NCBI RefSeq assembly: GCF_015712065.1
Contig: NZ_JACFYZ010000008.1
Coordinates: 1-64,000 of the forward strand
DNA: 64,000 bases
Direction of reading: 5' to 3'
Source: Ectopseudomonas chengduensis
GTDB taxonomy: Bacteria; Pseudomonadota; Gammaproteobacteria; Pseudomonadales; Pseudomonadaceae
Below, piece after piece: positions 53,299-62,251 of this stretch; positions within the stretch are counted from its first letter, which is position 1, and each line of letters opens with the position of its first letter. Made by a program: the position numbers and the translations under genes. The notes under the pieces are model-generated. The model made no database searches and was not told the origin of the DNA. It saw only the letters and a program-made list of their open reading frames with translations.

Positions 53299-54177
53299 TC
53301 AGCCTCCCGAATAGTTATGCCAGAGATGCGCCGCCGCATAAGCGCGCCACGGGCGCCAGGCTTCCGCGCGTGCTTTCAGGCGGCGCGCATCGATACCTTC
53401 CGCTCCCCATACCGGCGCCTTGAGCAAACCCAGGTCGCTGGCGGGAAAGGCGTCGGCCTCACCGAACGCGCGCAGGGCGATGTACTCCGCTGTCCACGGG
53501 CCAATGCCTGGCAGTGCGCATAGCTGCTCGATCAGTGCTGCACTGCCGTCGTCCAGATGCAGTTTCAGGCTGCCATCGGCAATGCGCGCGGCGAAATGCT
53601 GCAGGCACTGCACGCGTTTGCCGGGCATGCCGATGCCGCTCAGGTCGGCCTCGGCAAGTGCCTGTGGTGAGGGGAACAGATGGCTGATGCCCAGCGTTTC
53701 CGGCGTCTCGATCCGTGCGCCGACACGCTGTACCAGGCGCCCGACTATGGTGACCGCCGCCTTGACCGTGACCTGCTGGCCGACGATGGCGCGCACCGCC
53801 TGTTCGAACGGATCGAACGCCACCGGCAGGCGCAGGCCGGGATTGCGCAGCAGCAGCGGCGCGAGCAGTTCGTCAGTGCTCAGGTGCAAGGCAATCGCCT
53901 CGGGCTCGCTGTCGAGGTCGAACATGCGCCGCACGCGCTGTTCGAGTTGATCCAGATGCGCGGGCGAGGCCAGGCGACAGCGCAGTTCCAGCGCGTTCTG
54001 CCCTGGCAACGGGGCAACTCGAAACCAGCCGGGAGTGCCGTCGATGCTGAAGCCGCGGCTATAGCTGCTCGCGCTCAATGACTCCAGCCCGGGAATCGCG
54101 CGCAGGGCGAAGTGGCTGTGGAACTGTTGCCAGTCCCAGGGCGGTTGGTAGGGCAGAAGCAGCGTGATGATATTCAT
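53299..54177 (-). CDS. alkA: DNA-3-methyladenine glycosylase, AlkA type
   Basis: Removes 3-methyladenine and other alkylated bases. The 292-residue protein has the AlkA N-terminal fold (LLPYQPPWDWQQFHSHFALRAIPG) and the HhH-GPD catalytic region with FEQAVRAIVGQQVTVKAA. The hairpin LCALPGIGPWTAEYIALRAFGEADAFP holds the catalytic aspartate near its end (SDLGL). The frame is open far upstream, but those codons read as shadow of the AraC gene. The ATG of MNIITLLLP is the sensible start. Many relatives are fused to Ada; this one is not. Confidence 0.93.
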   Translation of the reverse strand: MNIITLLLPYQPPWDWQQFHSHFALRAIPGLESLSASSYSRGFSIDGTPGWFRVAPLPGQNALELRCRLASPAHLDQLEQRVRRMFDLDSEPEAIALHLSTDELLAPLLLRNPGLRLPVAFDPFEQAVRAIVGQQVTVKAAVTIVGRLVQRVGARIETPETLGISHLFPSPQALAEADLSGIGMPGKRVQCLQHFAARIADGSLKLHLDDGSAALIEQLCALPGIGPWTAEYIALRAFGEADAFPASDLGLLKAPVWGAEGIDARRLKARAEAWRPWRAYAAAHLWHNYSGG

Positions 54178-54245
54178 GGCTCGCACCCTAGCTCGGCGTT
54201 TGCGGCTTGTCAGCGTGAAGATGACTTTCAAACTCTGACGGCTTG

Positions 54246-54338
54246 GCCGGTGCGCATGGTGCCCCCTACATGAAGCGCGTATCGGAGGGCCAAGGTTCGG
54301 ACGCATGAGCTTTTGGTAGGGTGCGCCGTGCGCACCAG
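54246..54338. repeat. REP-like elements (GGTGCGCA / GTAGGGTGCGCC)
   Basis: CCGGTGCGCATGGTGCCCCCTAC and, after 45 bases, GTAGGGTGCGCCGTGCGCACC. They lie between two minus-strand genes, alkA and the AraC regulator. Confidence 0.7.
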
Positions 54339-54353
54339 GGACACCGCAAACCC

Positions 54354-55367
54354 TTAGGTGCCACGTTGATAACGCCCCGGTGTAATGCCTTTCCAGCGCT
54401 TGAAGGCGTGGATGAAATTCGACAGTTCGCCATAACCCAGGCGCTCGGCAATCTCTTCCAGACTCAGGCCGCCGGCGGCCAGCAGCTCTTCGGCCAGCGC
54501 CTGGCGAACCTCGTCCTGCAGGGCACGGAAGCTCGTGCCTTCTTCGATCAGGCGCCGGCGCAGGGTGCGGCTGCTCAGGTGCAGGCGCTCTGCGACCTGT
54601 TCCATGTCGGCGATCTGCCCCGGCGACTGCAACAGCAACTGGCGCACGCGTCCGGCCACGCCCTGATGCCATTGATGGCGCGCCAGCAATGCCTGGCATT
54701 GCTGCTCGCAGGCGCTGACCAGTTGCGGGTTGGCACGTGGCAGTGGGTTGTCCAGCAACTCGGCGGCGAAGTCCATGCGATTGTACGTCGCGCCAAAGCG
54801 TGGCACCTGGCCGAAGGCTGCGATGAACGGCGCTGTATCGGCCGGTGCGGCTTGGCGCAGCTCCACATCCAATAGCCGTAGCGTGCTACCGAGCAATTCA
54901 CGCACGACCACCAGGGCGCCGACCATATCGCGCTGCACGATGAAATCATGCAGTGCCGGGGGCAGGGCGCTGTCGTCGAAATTCAGGCTGGCCACGGCAC
55001 CATCCGGGCTCAGGCTGATGCGGGTGAAGGCATAGGTCAGACCGTGATAACGCAGGCCCAGCTCGGCGGCCTGGCGCACCGTGGCGCTGCTGAGAATGGC
55101 GTAACCCCAGGCGCCATAAGTGGTCAGGTGGTAGCGGCGACCAGCTTGCAGGCCAAGGTCTTCGACTGCGGGCAGCGCCTCTATCAGGTTGGCAATCAAC
55201 TGCAGCTCACGCTGCGCCTCGATCTCTCCGTTCAGGCTGGCCAACTGCACCGGGCTAAGCCCCGTTTCATGCAGGCACCCGTCCAGGCTCAGGCCAAGAT
55301 CGAGCCCCAGCTGGGTGAGCAGCTGGATGCTGGTGATACTGCGGCGTGCAGGCCAGGGAGATGACAT
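54354..55367 (-). CDS. AraC-family regulator (arabinose_bd/OruR type)
   Basis: Protein of 337 residues. The N-terminal ligand-binding domain (about 10-200, with GRRYHLTTYGAWGYAILSS) is of the type found in OruR and VirF-like regulators. The C-terminal AraC helix-turn-helix is complete (VAERLHLSSRTLRRRLIEEGT ... EEIAERLGYGELSNFIHAFKRWKGITPGRYQ). Divergent from the BVMO-esterase-SDR operon, as in PAO1 PA2097-PA2100, so it most likely activates that operon. Start MSSPWPARRS; the upstream frame reads through the promoter. Confidence 0.9.
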   Translation of the reverse strand: MSSPWPARRSITSIQLLTQLGLDLGLSLDGCLHETGLSPVQLASLNGEIEAQRELQLIANLIEALPAVEDLGLQAGRRYHLTTYGAWGYAILSSATVRQAAELGLRYHGLTYAFTRISLSPDGAVASLNFDDSALPPALHDFIVQRDMVGALVVVRELLGSTLRLLDVELRQAAPADTAPFIAAFGQVPRFGATYNRMDFAAELLDNPLPRANPQLVSACEQQCQALLARHQWHQGVAGRVRQLLLQSPGQIADMEQVAERLHLSSRTLRRRLIEEGTSFRALQDEVRQALAEELLAAGGLSLEEIAERLGYGELSNFIHAFKRWKGITPGRYQRGT

Positions 55368-55465
55368 AGATTGTCCGAAAATCACAATATCCTGGCCGAC
55401 TATGCCATAACCTGCGCAGGGCGAGGCAAGTAGCATCAGCTCATCGTCATACACGGGTCATCACA
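55368..55465. promoter_or_regulatory. araC / BVMO divergent promoter region
   Basis: ATTGT-N9-ACAAT (55370-55388) is a short inverted repeat in the 98-base gap. It is a weak candidate for the AraC-type regulator's site. Confidence 0.3.
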
Positions 55466-56941
55466 ATGAATAACAACCCCCGTACGAACGCACCTTGGCG
55501 CGTGTTGATCATCGGCAGCGGCTTTGCCGGTCTGGGCCTGGCCATGCAGTTGCGCAAGGCCGGCGAGGACGACTTCCTGTTGCTCGAGAAGGCTGGCGAG
55601 GTCGGCGGTACCTGGCGCGACAACAGTTATCCGGGCGCCGCCTGCGACGTGCCTTCGCACCTGTATTCCTTTTCCTTCGAGCCCAAGTACGACTGGTCGC
55701 GCAAGTTCGCACCGCAGGCGGAGATCCACGCCTATATCCTGCAATGTGTGGAGAAGCACCGGCTGCGCCCGCACATCGGTCTGAACAGCGAAGTGCTCGG
55801 TGCCGATTTCGATGCCGCGCGCGGTATCTGGCGTGTCGAGCTGGCAGGGGGCGAAGTGATCGAGGCGCAGGCGCTGGTCAGTGCCTGCGGTCAGCTCAAT
55901 CGACCGGCCTACCCGAAGCTACCCGGCCTGGAACATTTCCGCGGCGAGGCCTTTCACTCGGCGCGCTGGCGGCATGATCTGGATCTGACCGGCAAGCGCG
56001 TGGCGGTGATCGGCACCGGCGCTTCGGCGATCCAGTTCGTGCCGCAGATCCAGCCCAAGGTCGCCAGCCTGAGTCTGTTCCAGCGTTCGGCGGCCTATGT
56101 GCTGGCCAAGCCGGATCGTCCCTACCGCACTTGGGAGATGACCCTGAAGCGCCGTTTGCCGTTGTGGCAGCGCGCCGACCGCCTCCTGCAATACCTGCAT
56201 CACGAGGGGCGGGCGCTAGCCTTTATCCGCTTCCCCTGGCTGATGCGCCTGTTTCGCCACAGCTTCACCCGTCACCTGCAGCGGCAGATGCCCGATGCTG
56301 GCAAGCGTGCGCAACTGCAGCCGAACTACCCCATGGGCTGCAAACGTATCCTGATCAGCAACGACTACTTCCCGGCGCTGGCGCAGGCCAATGTCGAGAT
56401 CGTCGACGCGTCGATTCGCGAGGTGCGCGAGCAGTCGCTGGTGACGGCCGATGGTCGTGAGCACCCCTGCGATGTGCTGATCTACGGCACCGGTTTCACC
56501 GCCACCGACTTCCTCGCGCCGATGCGCATTCGCGGCCTCGATGGGCTGGAGCTGAATCAGGCCTGGAAGGAGGGTGCCGAAGCCTACAAGGGCATCAGCG
56601 TCAGCGGCTTTCCCAATCTGTTCCTGCTCTACGGGCCGAACACCAACCTCGGCCACAACTCCATTCTCTATATGCTGGAGAGCCAGTACGCCTACGTGCT
56701 GGGCTGCCTCCAGGTGCTGCGCGAACAGCAGCTGCGTTATCTCGATCTGCGCCCGACGGTTCAGCGCAGTTACAACGCCGAGCTGCAACAGGCGACCCAT
56801 CGAACGATATGGGAACAGGGTTGCGACAGCTGGTACAAGACCGCTACCGGCAAGAACACCAACAACTGGCCGGGTTTCACCTTTACCTATCGCCTCATGA
56901 CCCGTACTCCGGAGCTTGCCGACTATGACTGCGTCCGCTGA
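55466..56941 (+). CDS. Baeyer-Villiger flavin monooxygenase
   Basis: FAD- and NADPH-dependent oxygenase of 491 residues that inserts oxygen next to a ketone to give an ester or lactone. FAD motif VLIIGSGFAGLGLAM (about 13-27), the BVMO fingerprint FRGEAFHSARW at 158-168, and NADPH motif VAVIGTGASAIQ (about 178-190) are all present. The next two genes encode an esterase and a short-chain dehydrogenase, a set suited to oxidise an alcohol to a ketone, convert it to an ester, and hydrolyse it. Natural substrate unknown. Confidence 0.93.
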   Translation: MNNNPRTNAPWRVLIIGSGFAGLGLAMQLRKAGEDDFLLLEKAGEVGGTWRDNSYPGAACDVPSHLYSFSFEPKYDWSRKFAPQAEIHAYILQCVEKHRLRPHIGLNSEVLGADFDAARGIWRVELAGGEVIEAQALVSACGQLNRPAYPKLPGLEHFRGEAFHSARWRHDLDLTGKRVAVIGTGASAIQFVPQIQPKVASLSLFQRSAAYVLAKPDRPYRTWEMTLKRRLPLWQRADRLLQYLHHEGRALAFIRFPWLMRLFRHSFTRHLQRQMPDAGKRAQLQPNYPMGCKRILISNDYFPALAQANVEIVDASIREVREQSLVTADGREHPCDVLIYGTGFTATDFLAPMRIRGLDGLELNQAWKEGAEAYKGISVSGFPNLFLLYGPNTNLGHNSILYMLESQYAYVLGCLQVLREQQLRYLDLRPTVQRSYNAELQQATHRTIWEQGCDSWYKTATGKNTNNWPGFTFTYRLMTRTPELADYDCVR

Positions 56942-57854
56942 TTTCAAAGCCCCCGCTGCCGAGCAGATGCTGCTGCGCGGCCTGTTGCGCGGCTTTCTGC
57001 GCCTGTTCTTCCGCGGCCTGGTGCGGCCACCGATGCCGGTGGCCGGGCAACGCCTCGTGCTGCGCGCACTCACCACCATCACCCTGATCCCGCGCGGGGT
57101 CAGCCGCCGTGCTGCGACCTTGGCCGGGCGCCCCTGCGAATGGCATCGACCGCCTGCCAGCAACGGCAGTGTGTTGCTCTATCTGCATGGCGGCGCCTTC
57201 ATGATCGGCGGGCCGGACACGCACCGGGGTATCTGCGCCAGCCTGGCCAAGCGCGCTGCCCTTGAAGTCTGTGCGCTGGATTACCGCCTGGCGCCGGAAC
57301 ATCCCTATCCCGCTGCGCGCGATGACGTGGTGGCGGCTTACCAGGCGCTGCTGGACGCCGGTTATAGACCCGAACAGATCGCCATTGGCGGCGACTCGGC
57401 CGGCGGCAACCTGAGCTTGGTCGGCTGCCTGCGCATTATCGAACTCGGCCTGCCGGCGCCCGCCGCCCTGGTGTGCTTCTCGCCGGTCACCGACTTCACC
57501 GGTGAGCAGATGCACGAGCCGGCTGCCGGCGATCCGTTGCTCCATCCCAGCTGGATCGAACAGGCCGCGCAGCTGTATTGCCCGGCCGACCTGCCGCGCA
57601 ATGATCCGGGCATGTCGCCGCTGTTCGCTGACCTCAGCCAACTGCCGCCAACGCTGATCCAGGTAGGTGAAGACGAGTTGTTGCTCAATGACAGCCTGCG
57701 CCTGGCCGAGCGCGCCAAAGCGGCTGGGGTCAACCTGCGCCTGGAGCGTTATCCGGGGTTGTGGCACGTATTCCAGGCGCATGTCGGCATTTTGCGCGCG
57801 GCGGATTACGCCATCGCCCGTGTGGTGGCCTTTCTCCGTGAGCGGGGTGTGTGA
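56925..57854 (+). CDS. Alpha/beta hydrolase (HSL family esterase)
   Basis: Protein of 309 residues of the hormone-sensitive-lipase group. The oxyanion motif HGGAF is at 88-92, nucleophile Ser158 is in GGDSAGGNLS, and the late acid and histidine are in QVGEDELLLND and YPGLWHVFQ. I use the ATG of MTASADFKAP, with GGAG ten bases before. It overlaps the end of the BVMO gene by 17 bases. Likely hydrolyses the ester made by the monooxygenase. Confidence 0.9.
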   Translation: MTASADFKAPAAEQMLLRGLLRGFLRLFFRGLVRPPMPVAGQRLVLRALTTITLIPRGVSRRAATLAGRPCEWHRPPASNGSVLLYLHGGAFMIGGPDTHRGICASLAKRAALEVCALDYRLAPEHPYPAARDDVVAAYQALLDAGYRPEQIAIGGDSAGGNLSLVGCLRIIELGLPAPAALVCFSPVTDFTGEQMHEPAAGDPLLHPSWIEQAAQLYCPADLPRNDPGMSPLFADLSQLPPTLIQVGEDELLLNDSLRLAERAKAAGVNLRLERYPGLWHVFQAHVGILRAADYAIARVVAFLRERGV

Positions 57855-58615
57855 TGAACAACATTCTCATCAGCGGCGCCGCATCGGGTATTGGCGCCGC
57901 CACCGCGCGGCTGTTTCACGCGCGGGGCTGGCGCGTCGGGTTGCTCGACGTCGATAAAAAGGCGCTGACAGCCTTGGCCGCCGAGCTGGGCGGCGCCTGG
58001 CATGCGCCGCTGGATGTGGTCGATGCCGCAGCAGTGAAGGCCGCGCTGGCCGACTTCTGCGCGCAGAGTGGTGGCCATTTGCGCCTGTTGTTCAACGGCG
58101 CAGGCATTCTGCGCACCGGCGCCTTTGCCGATATCGAGCTGGAGCAACACACGCGGCTGGTACAGATCAACGTGCTCGGCGTGCTCAACCTCTGCCATGC
58201 GGCCTATACCTATCTCAAGGTCACGCCAGAGGCGCAGGTGATCAACATGGGCTCGGCTTCGGCGCTCTACGGCGTGCCACAGCTCGCCAGTTACTCCGCC
58301 AGCAAGTTCGCCGTACGAGGTCTGACCGAGGCGCTGGAGCTGGAGTGGCGCGAACATGGCATCCGTGTGGGTGACCTGATGCCGCCATTCGTCGACACGC
58401 CGATGGTGCGCAGTCAGGCGCAGCGTCCGCCGGTGATGCGTCGTCTGGGCGTGCGCCTGGAGGCCGAGCAGATCGCCGAAGCGGCCTGGAAGCAGGCCCA
58501 CGCCAGCACCGTGCATCGCCCGGTGGGGCTGCAGTTCGGGCTGTTGTTCAACCTTGGGCAGATCACGCCGGGCTGGATCAACAGGTTACTGATGGCCTGG
58601 CTCAGTCGTTCATGA
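57854..58615 (+). CDS. Short-chain dehydrogenase/reductase
   Basis: NAD(P)-dependent oxidoreductase of 253 residues: cofactor motif SGAASGIGAATA (7-18), NGAG (81-84), and catalytic Ser134, Tyr147 and Lys151 (YSASK). The ATG overlaps the esterase stop (ATGA). Third gene of the BVMO operon, probably oxidising an alcohol to the ketone the monooxygenase uses, or acting on the hydrolysis product. Confidence 0.92.
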   Translation: MNNILISGAASGIGAATARLFHARGWRVGLLDVDKKALTALAAELGGAWHAPLDVVDAAAVKAALADFCAQSGGHLRLLFNGAGILRTGAFADIELEQHTRLVQINVLGVLNLCHAAYTYLKVTPEAQVINMGSASALYGVPQLASYSASKFAVRGLTEALELEWREHGIRVGDLMPPFVDTPMVRSQAQRPPVMRRLGVRLEAEQIAEAAWKQAHASTVHRPVGLQFGLLFNLGQITPGWINRLLMAWLSRS

Positions 58616-58934
58616 GTTCCGGCAAGGCGTTCAGGCTGGCCAATTGCCGTCGGTCGTCGGCTTTGTCACAAAGGCTTTCTGGGCGACGCCAACCTCGCGT
58701 TTAGCGGCTACTCTTGGGGTGACGGTTTTCAGCCCGGCGTTCTGTCGGGCAGTCGTCGATACGCTTGCAGTAGACACATCGAGCACCAGCTCGATTCTCG
58801 GGGCGGCGCCACTTGGGTGCTTCTGTAAACGCAGGGCGTTTTCAGAGGTTTCCGGTAGAGGCCGCGACACCGTCTGTAGGACGGTCGCATTGGGAAAGCG
58901 GTTAATCCATCCATAGCCTGAGAGGGGGTCGTTT
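58616..58934. other. Intergenic spacer without recognised feature
   Basis: These 319 bases hold no convincing gene. Two overlapping frames of 90-110 codons on opposite strands have no family resemblance. GTCTGTAGGACGGTCGC near 58871 is the only palindrome-like word noticed. It may contain the promoter of the RraB-like gene. Confidence 0.4.
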
Positions 58935-59279
58935 ATGAGCACAGCCTTCCACGAAGACTCCAGCACATCGGTGCTGCGTCGGATGAAAGAAGGGGGATTC
59001 GACTTCGCCCAGTTTCACCCGATCGAGTTCTACGCCATCTTTCCCGACGAAGAACGGGCCAGAACGGCGGCCAGAAACTTTCGCGGCGAGTCGCTCAACG
59101 CTCAGATATCCGCCCGTGAGGACGGCATCTGGCACCTGCAAATCAGCAAAGTGATGTATGCCACCCATGCCGGTATCGGCGAGTTCGAACATGACCTGGA
59201 GTCCATCGTCGTCCCGCTGGGCGGCAAGATGGATGGCTGGGGCGTTACCCAGGAGGTGAAAGCGTCAGCCATGCGTTAA
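58935..59279 (+). CDS. RraB-family protein (ribonuclease E regulator-like)
   Basis: Protein of 114 residues with the RraB pattern: a helix (LRRMKEGGFDFAQFHPIEFYAIFPDEE), an alternating middle (FRGESLNAQISARE), and the diagnostic GGKMDGWGV near the end. In E. coli RraB binds RNase E and alters its action. Whether this protein does so is inference. Single gene with GAGAGGGGG before the ATG. Confidence 0.75.
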   Translation: MSTAFHEDSSTSVLRRMKEGGFDFAQFHPIEFYAIFPDEERARTAARNFRGESLNAQISAREDGIWHLQISKVMYATHAGIGEFEHDLESIVVPLGGKMDGWGVTQEVKASAMR

Positions 59280-59401
59280 AGGTGAATGCAGCGGTATTCG
59301 CCAATACAGACCATCGGCCGGCTGTCCGGCCGATGGCTCCAACTCTCAGCCCACCTCGACTTGCCAATCCTTCTCGCGCAGACTGCGCGGCGGAGGTAGC
59401 T

Positions 59402-60109
59402 ATGGCCGATGTTCTGATCCTGACTCATATCGATTATTGCCCGCCAGCCCACCTGGCGCAGGTGCTGCAGGCGCGTGGCTGCAGTTTCGACGTGCTGCGC
59501 GTCGATCTGGGTGAACTGCACGGTTACGACCTGGAGCGGCCCAAGGCGGTCGCCGTGATGGGCGGGCCGATGAGCGTCAATGACCCGTTGCCCTGGATCG
59601 TCGACGAAGTGACTGCGTTGCAGCGCTTTATCAAGCGCGACATTCCCATCATCGGTCACTGCCTGGGCGGCCAGCTGCTGGCCAAGGCACTGGGTGCCGG
59701 CATCCGTCGCATGCTCTACACCGAAGCGGGTTGGCAGCACATGCAACGTCGTGCAGAAGCTGTCGATAGCCCCTGGCTGGCGCATCTGCCTGCAGCGTTC
59801 AGCATCTTCCAGTGGCACGGCGACACCTTCTCGCTGCCTGACGGCGCCCAGCCTCTGTTGAGTAGTCAGTGGTGCGACAATCAGGCCTTCGCCTGGGGTG
59901 ACAAGGTGCTGGCGCTGCAGGGCCATCCGGAGATGACCGAAGATCTGATCGCGCTCTGGCTAGACGACTGGGCACATTTGCTCGATGCCCGCCAGCCCAG
60001 CCAGCAGAGTATCGCCGAGATGCATGACGACCTGAGTGGGAAGGTCAGGGCACTGAACCAGGTTGCCGAAGGTTTCTACGCACACTGGCTGAAACTCGCT
60101 GGCCTTTGA
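59402..60109 (+). CDS. GMP-synthase-like glutamine amidotransferase
   Basis: Class I amidotransferase domain of 235 residues. Nucleophile Cys87 lies in IIGHCLGGQLLAKALG, catalytic histidine and glutamate in LQGHPEMTE. It lacks the synthetase domain of GuaA. Related single-domain proteins include putative gamma-glutamyl hydrolases and cytoplasmic amidotransferases of unknown target. GGAGG lies seven bases before the ATG; longer upstream frames lack one. Confidence 0.88.
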   Translation: MADVLILTHIDYCPPAHLAQVLQARGCSFDVLRVDLGELHGYDLERPKAVAVMGGPMSVNDPLPWIVDEVTALQRFIKRDIPIIGHCLGGQLLAKALGAGIRRMLYTEAGWQHMQRRAEAVDSPWLAHLPAAFSIFQWHGDTFSLPDGAQPLLSSQWCDNQAFAWGDKVLALQGHPEMTEDLIALWLDDWAHLLDARQPSQQSIAEMHDDLSGKVRALNQVAEGFYAHWLKLAGL

Positions 60110-60149
60110 GCCTGGAGAGGGCGAGGTGCCATCGGCGCTTGGCCGCAGC

Positions 60150-60686
60150 TCAAAGCTCGTCAGGGATCAACGCCAGCAGATCGGTCACACCCACATCCAC
60201 GCCCGCCTGGGTTAGTAGCGTCGTAGCCTGCCCGCGGTGATGCGTCTGGTGGTTGAACAGATGCATCAGCAGGGCGAAGAAGTGCTTTTGCGCGGCCGCA
60301 CCCTTCATGTTGCGGTAGCTCAGCGGCTGATCCAGCTGCTCTTCGCCCACCTCGGCGGCCAGGGCTTCGATGTAACTGTCCAGCTGTTTACGCACTGCGG
60401 CCAGCTCGCGTATGTCCGCACCCATCGGTTGATCCAGGCGCGTCGGCGCTTCCAGCTCTGCGAGCGCCTGCAATGCCCGGAAGTTCGCCGGGTGTGCGCT
60501 ATAGCGCCCCAGCCAGATACGGTCGGCCACCAGCAGATGATTGAGCGTGCCGAGGATCGAGCCAAAGAACGCACCACGCTCGGCACTCAGCGCTTCATCA
60601 GGCAGGGTGGAAGCCGCTGTGTAGAGCCGTTCGTTCATCCAGCTGTTGTAGCGTGCCATCAGGCGGATATGGTCGATTCTCTGCAT
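60150..60686 (-). CDS. DinB-family four-helix protein
   Basis: Protein of 178 residues with the three metal-binding histidines of the DinB/YfiT fold: His50 (GTLNHLL), His146 and His150 (FNHQTHHRGQ). Members range from damage-induced proteins to thiol-dependent transferases; no specific role can be read. The ATG of MQRIDHIRLMA is chosen, with AGGTGAAAA before it. It follows the GNAT gene on the same strand. Confidence 0.88.
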   Translation of the reverse strand: MQRIDHIRLMARYNSWMNERLYTAASTLPDEALSAERGAFFGSILGTLNHLLVADRIWLGRYSAHPANFRALQALAELEAPTRLDQPMGADIRELAAVRKQLDSYIEALAAEVGEEQLDQPLSYRNMKGAAAQKHFFALLMHLFNHQTHHRGQATTLLTQAGVDVGVTDLLALIPDEL

Positions 60687-60708
60687 GTTTTCACCTGTTG
60701 CGTACGAC

Positions 60709-61272
60709 TTACCGTTGACTGTGGCGGCTGCGCCAATCTTCGCTGAGCAGCCCGAAGAGTGCCGAGTCCGACACCTGTCCGTCGATGATCCAACGCTGAC
60801 GTAGCAATCCTTCCTGGCTGAAGCCCAGGCGCTCCAGAGCACGACCGGAGGCGCTGTTGGTTGGGTCGATTTCAGCCTCGACACGATTCAGCTCCAGAGC
60901 TTCGAAACCATGGCGCAGTAGCTCGCCAGCCGCCTCCTGAACGTAACCCTTGCCCCAGGCAGACGATGCAATGCCAAAACCGATCTCTGCACGACGCGAC
61001 ACCGGCTCATAGTTGAACAGCAGGCATTTGCCGATCAGCTCGGCGCTTTCCCTGTCGACGATAGCCAGGGTCAGGCGTTGGCCATCGTGCATGGCCTGTT
61101 GCTCGGCGCGGATGAAATCCTGCGCCACGACTTCGGAGCTCCAAGGTGGCGTGTTCCAGTACTGCATGACTTGCGGATCGGAAAAGATCGCGAACAGCGC
61201 CGCAGCATCCGCTGCTTGCAGAGGGCGCAGGACAAGACGTGGCGTAGTCAGCGTGACGGAATGATCGGGCAT
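60709..61272 (-). CDS. GNAT N-acetyltransferase (RimJ/RimL type)
   Basis: Protein of 187 residues with the GNAT fold: TPRLVLRPLQAADAAALFAIFSD at the start, the acetyl-CoA loop EIGFGIASSAWGKGYVQEA, and the C-terminal NRVEAEIDPTNSASGRALERLGF. The RimJ/RimL-like branch acetylates protein N-termini or small molecules. Target unknown. It lies 22 bases before the DinB gene, suggesting co-transcription, and 24 bases after the SDR gene. Confidence 0.9.
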   Translation of the reverse strand: MPDHSVTLTTPRLVLRPLQAADAAALFAIFSDPQVMQYWNTPPWSSEVVAQDFIRAEQQAMHDGQRLTLAIVDRESAELIGKCLLFNYEPVSRRAEIGFGIASSAWGKGYVQEAAGELLRHGFEALELNRVEAEIDPTNSASGRALERLGFSQEGLLRQRWIIDGQVSDSALFGLLSEDWRSRHSQR

Positions 61273-61296
61273 CGGATTTCCTCGCGGCTCAGGTGT

Positions 61297-61998
61297 TCAA
61301 AAGCGCTCGTCGGCGATGGCCGGTAGCACCAGCTCACGCACGTAACTGGCATCGGACAGGCTCAGTAGCGTTCGCACCAGAGCGACGACATCGTGCAGCG
61401 GAATCAGCTGACCTTCGCCATTTTGCGCCGCCTGTTCAACCGGTGTTTGCAGGCCATCCTGGGTATTGAGGTAGCCCAGTTGCAGGCAGGTGACGGCCAG
61501 ACGCTGATCGCGAAAACCTTCGCGCAGGGTCTCGGCAATGCCCTTGAGGGCGAACTTGCTGGCGCCGAAGGTGACTTCCGGGCGGCCGCTCTGTGGCAGG
61601 GCCGAGGTGGAGCCGGTGAGGATCAATTGCGGCTTGGCGCCGCCTAGCAGGCGCGGTAGCAGGCGTTTGAGCAGCAGCAAGGTCGCACCGATATTAACGC
61701 TGACCATCTCGAGAATCTGCGCGTCGTCGTCTTGCAGAAAGCTGTAGTCATCCTCGAACGCGCGAGTTTCCCAGATCCCCAGGTTGTAGATGATCGAGTC
61801 CAGCTTTTGCGGTGCCTGGGCTTCAATGGCGTCCACAGCTCGCAGCGGATCGCTCATATCCGCTTCGATCCACTGGATGCCTGTAGGCAGATCGGCTGGG
61901 CGGTTACGGGAAATTCCGATCAACTCGTGGCCTTGCGCCAAGCCGTCTACCAGCGCACGGCCGAGACCTCGGCTGGCTCCGATCACCATGATGCGCAT
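61297..61998 (-). CDS. SDR-family protein with Tyr-to-Phe active site
   Basis: Protein of 233 residues with the N-terminal cofactor motif VIGASRGLGRALV (5-17) and catalytic-region serine (TGSTSALPQ, Ser130). Where SDR enzymes have YxxxK it reads FGASK, so Phe144 replaces the catalytic tyrosine, while Lys148 stays. The protein may bind NAD(P) without normal redox activity, or use another acid. It heads a minus-strand run with the GNAT and DinB genes. Confidence 0.85.
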   Translation of the reverse strand: MRIMVIGASRGLGRALVDGLAQGHELIGISRNRPADLPTGIQWIEADMSDPLRAVDAIEAQAPQKLDSIIYNLGIWETRAFEDDYSFLQDDDAQILEMVSVNIGATLLLLKRLLPRLLGGAKPQLILTGSTSALPQSGRPEVTFGASKFALKGIAETLREGFRDQRLAVTCLQLGYLNTQDGLQTPVEQAAQNGEGQLIPLHDVVALVRTLLSLSDASYVRELVLPAIADERF

Positions 61999-62192
61999 CC
62001 TGTACCTCCTTGATTCATGCAGGAATCTTCCATGACTCAGGCGAGAGTGATGCTCGCCCGAGAGAGGAAAGACTGGGACGTTAATGGCGGAGTCGGCGGT
62101 GGGTCAAACGGGATATGCCGCGCCAGCACTCATTGTGTGAGGAGTTGCCTCATCGTCACTCCCGCACAGGCATTAGCCCAAAGAGCCGTTCT

Positions 62193-62217
62193 GGATTCCC
62201 GCCTGCGCGGGAACGAC
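62193..62217. repeat. Short repeat GATTCCCGCCTGCGCGGGAACGACG
   Basis: TTCCCGCCTGCGCGGGAA is a palindrome of a type common between genes of many proteobacteria. It lies in the 253-base gap between the VOC and SDR genes, in which nothing else is recognised. Confidence 0.6.
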
Positions 62218-62251
62218 GGTTGCAGCAGAGGTTACGGATTCCGGGGGCCGA

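Noticed and set aside
53299..54699. A longer alkA with an N-terminal extension, perhaps an Ada-like fusion
   Set aside because: The extra codons are antisense-like shadow of the AraC gene and its spacer, without cysteine motifs. The conserved AlkA start is at 54177.
58631..58966. A minus-strand frame of 111 codons before the RraB-like gene
   Set aside because: No domain, no ribosome site, and it overlaps the start of the RraB-like gene.
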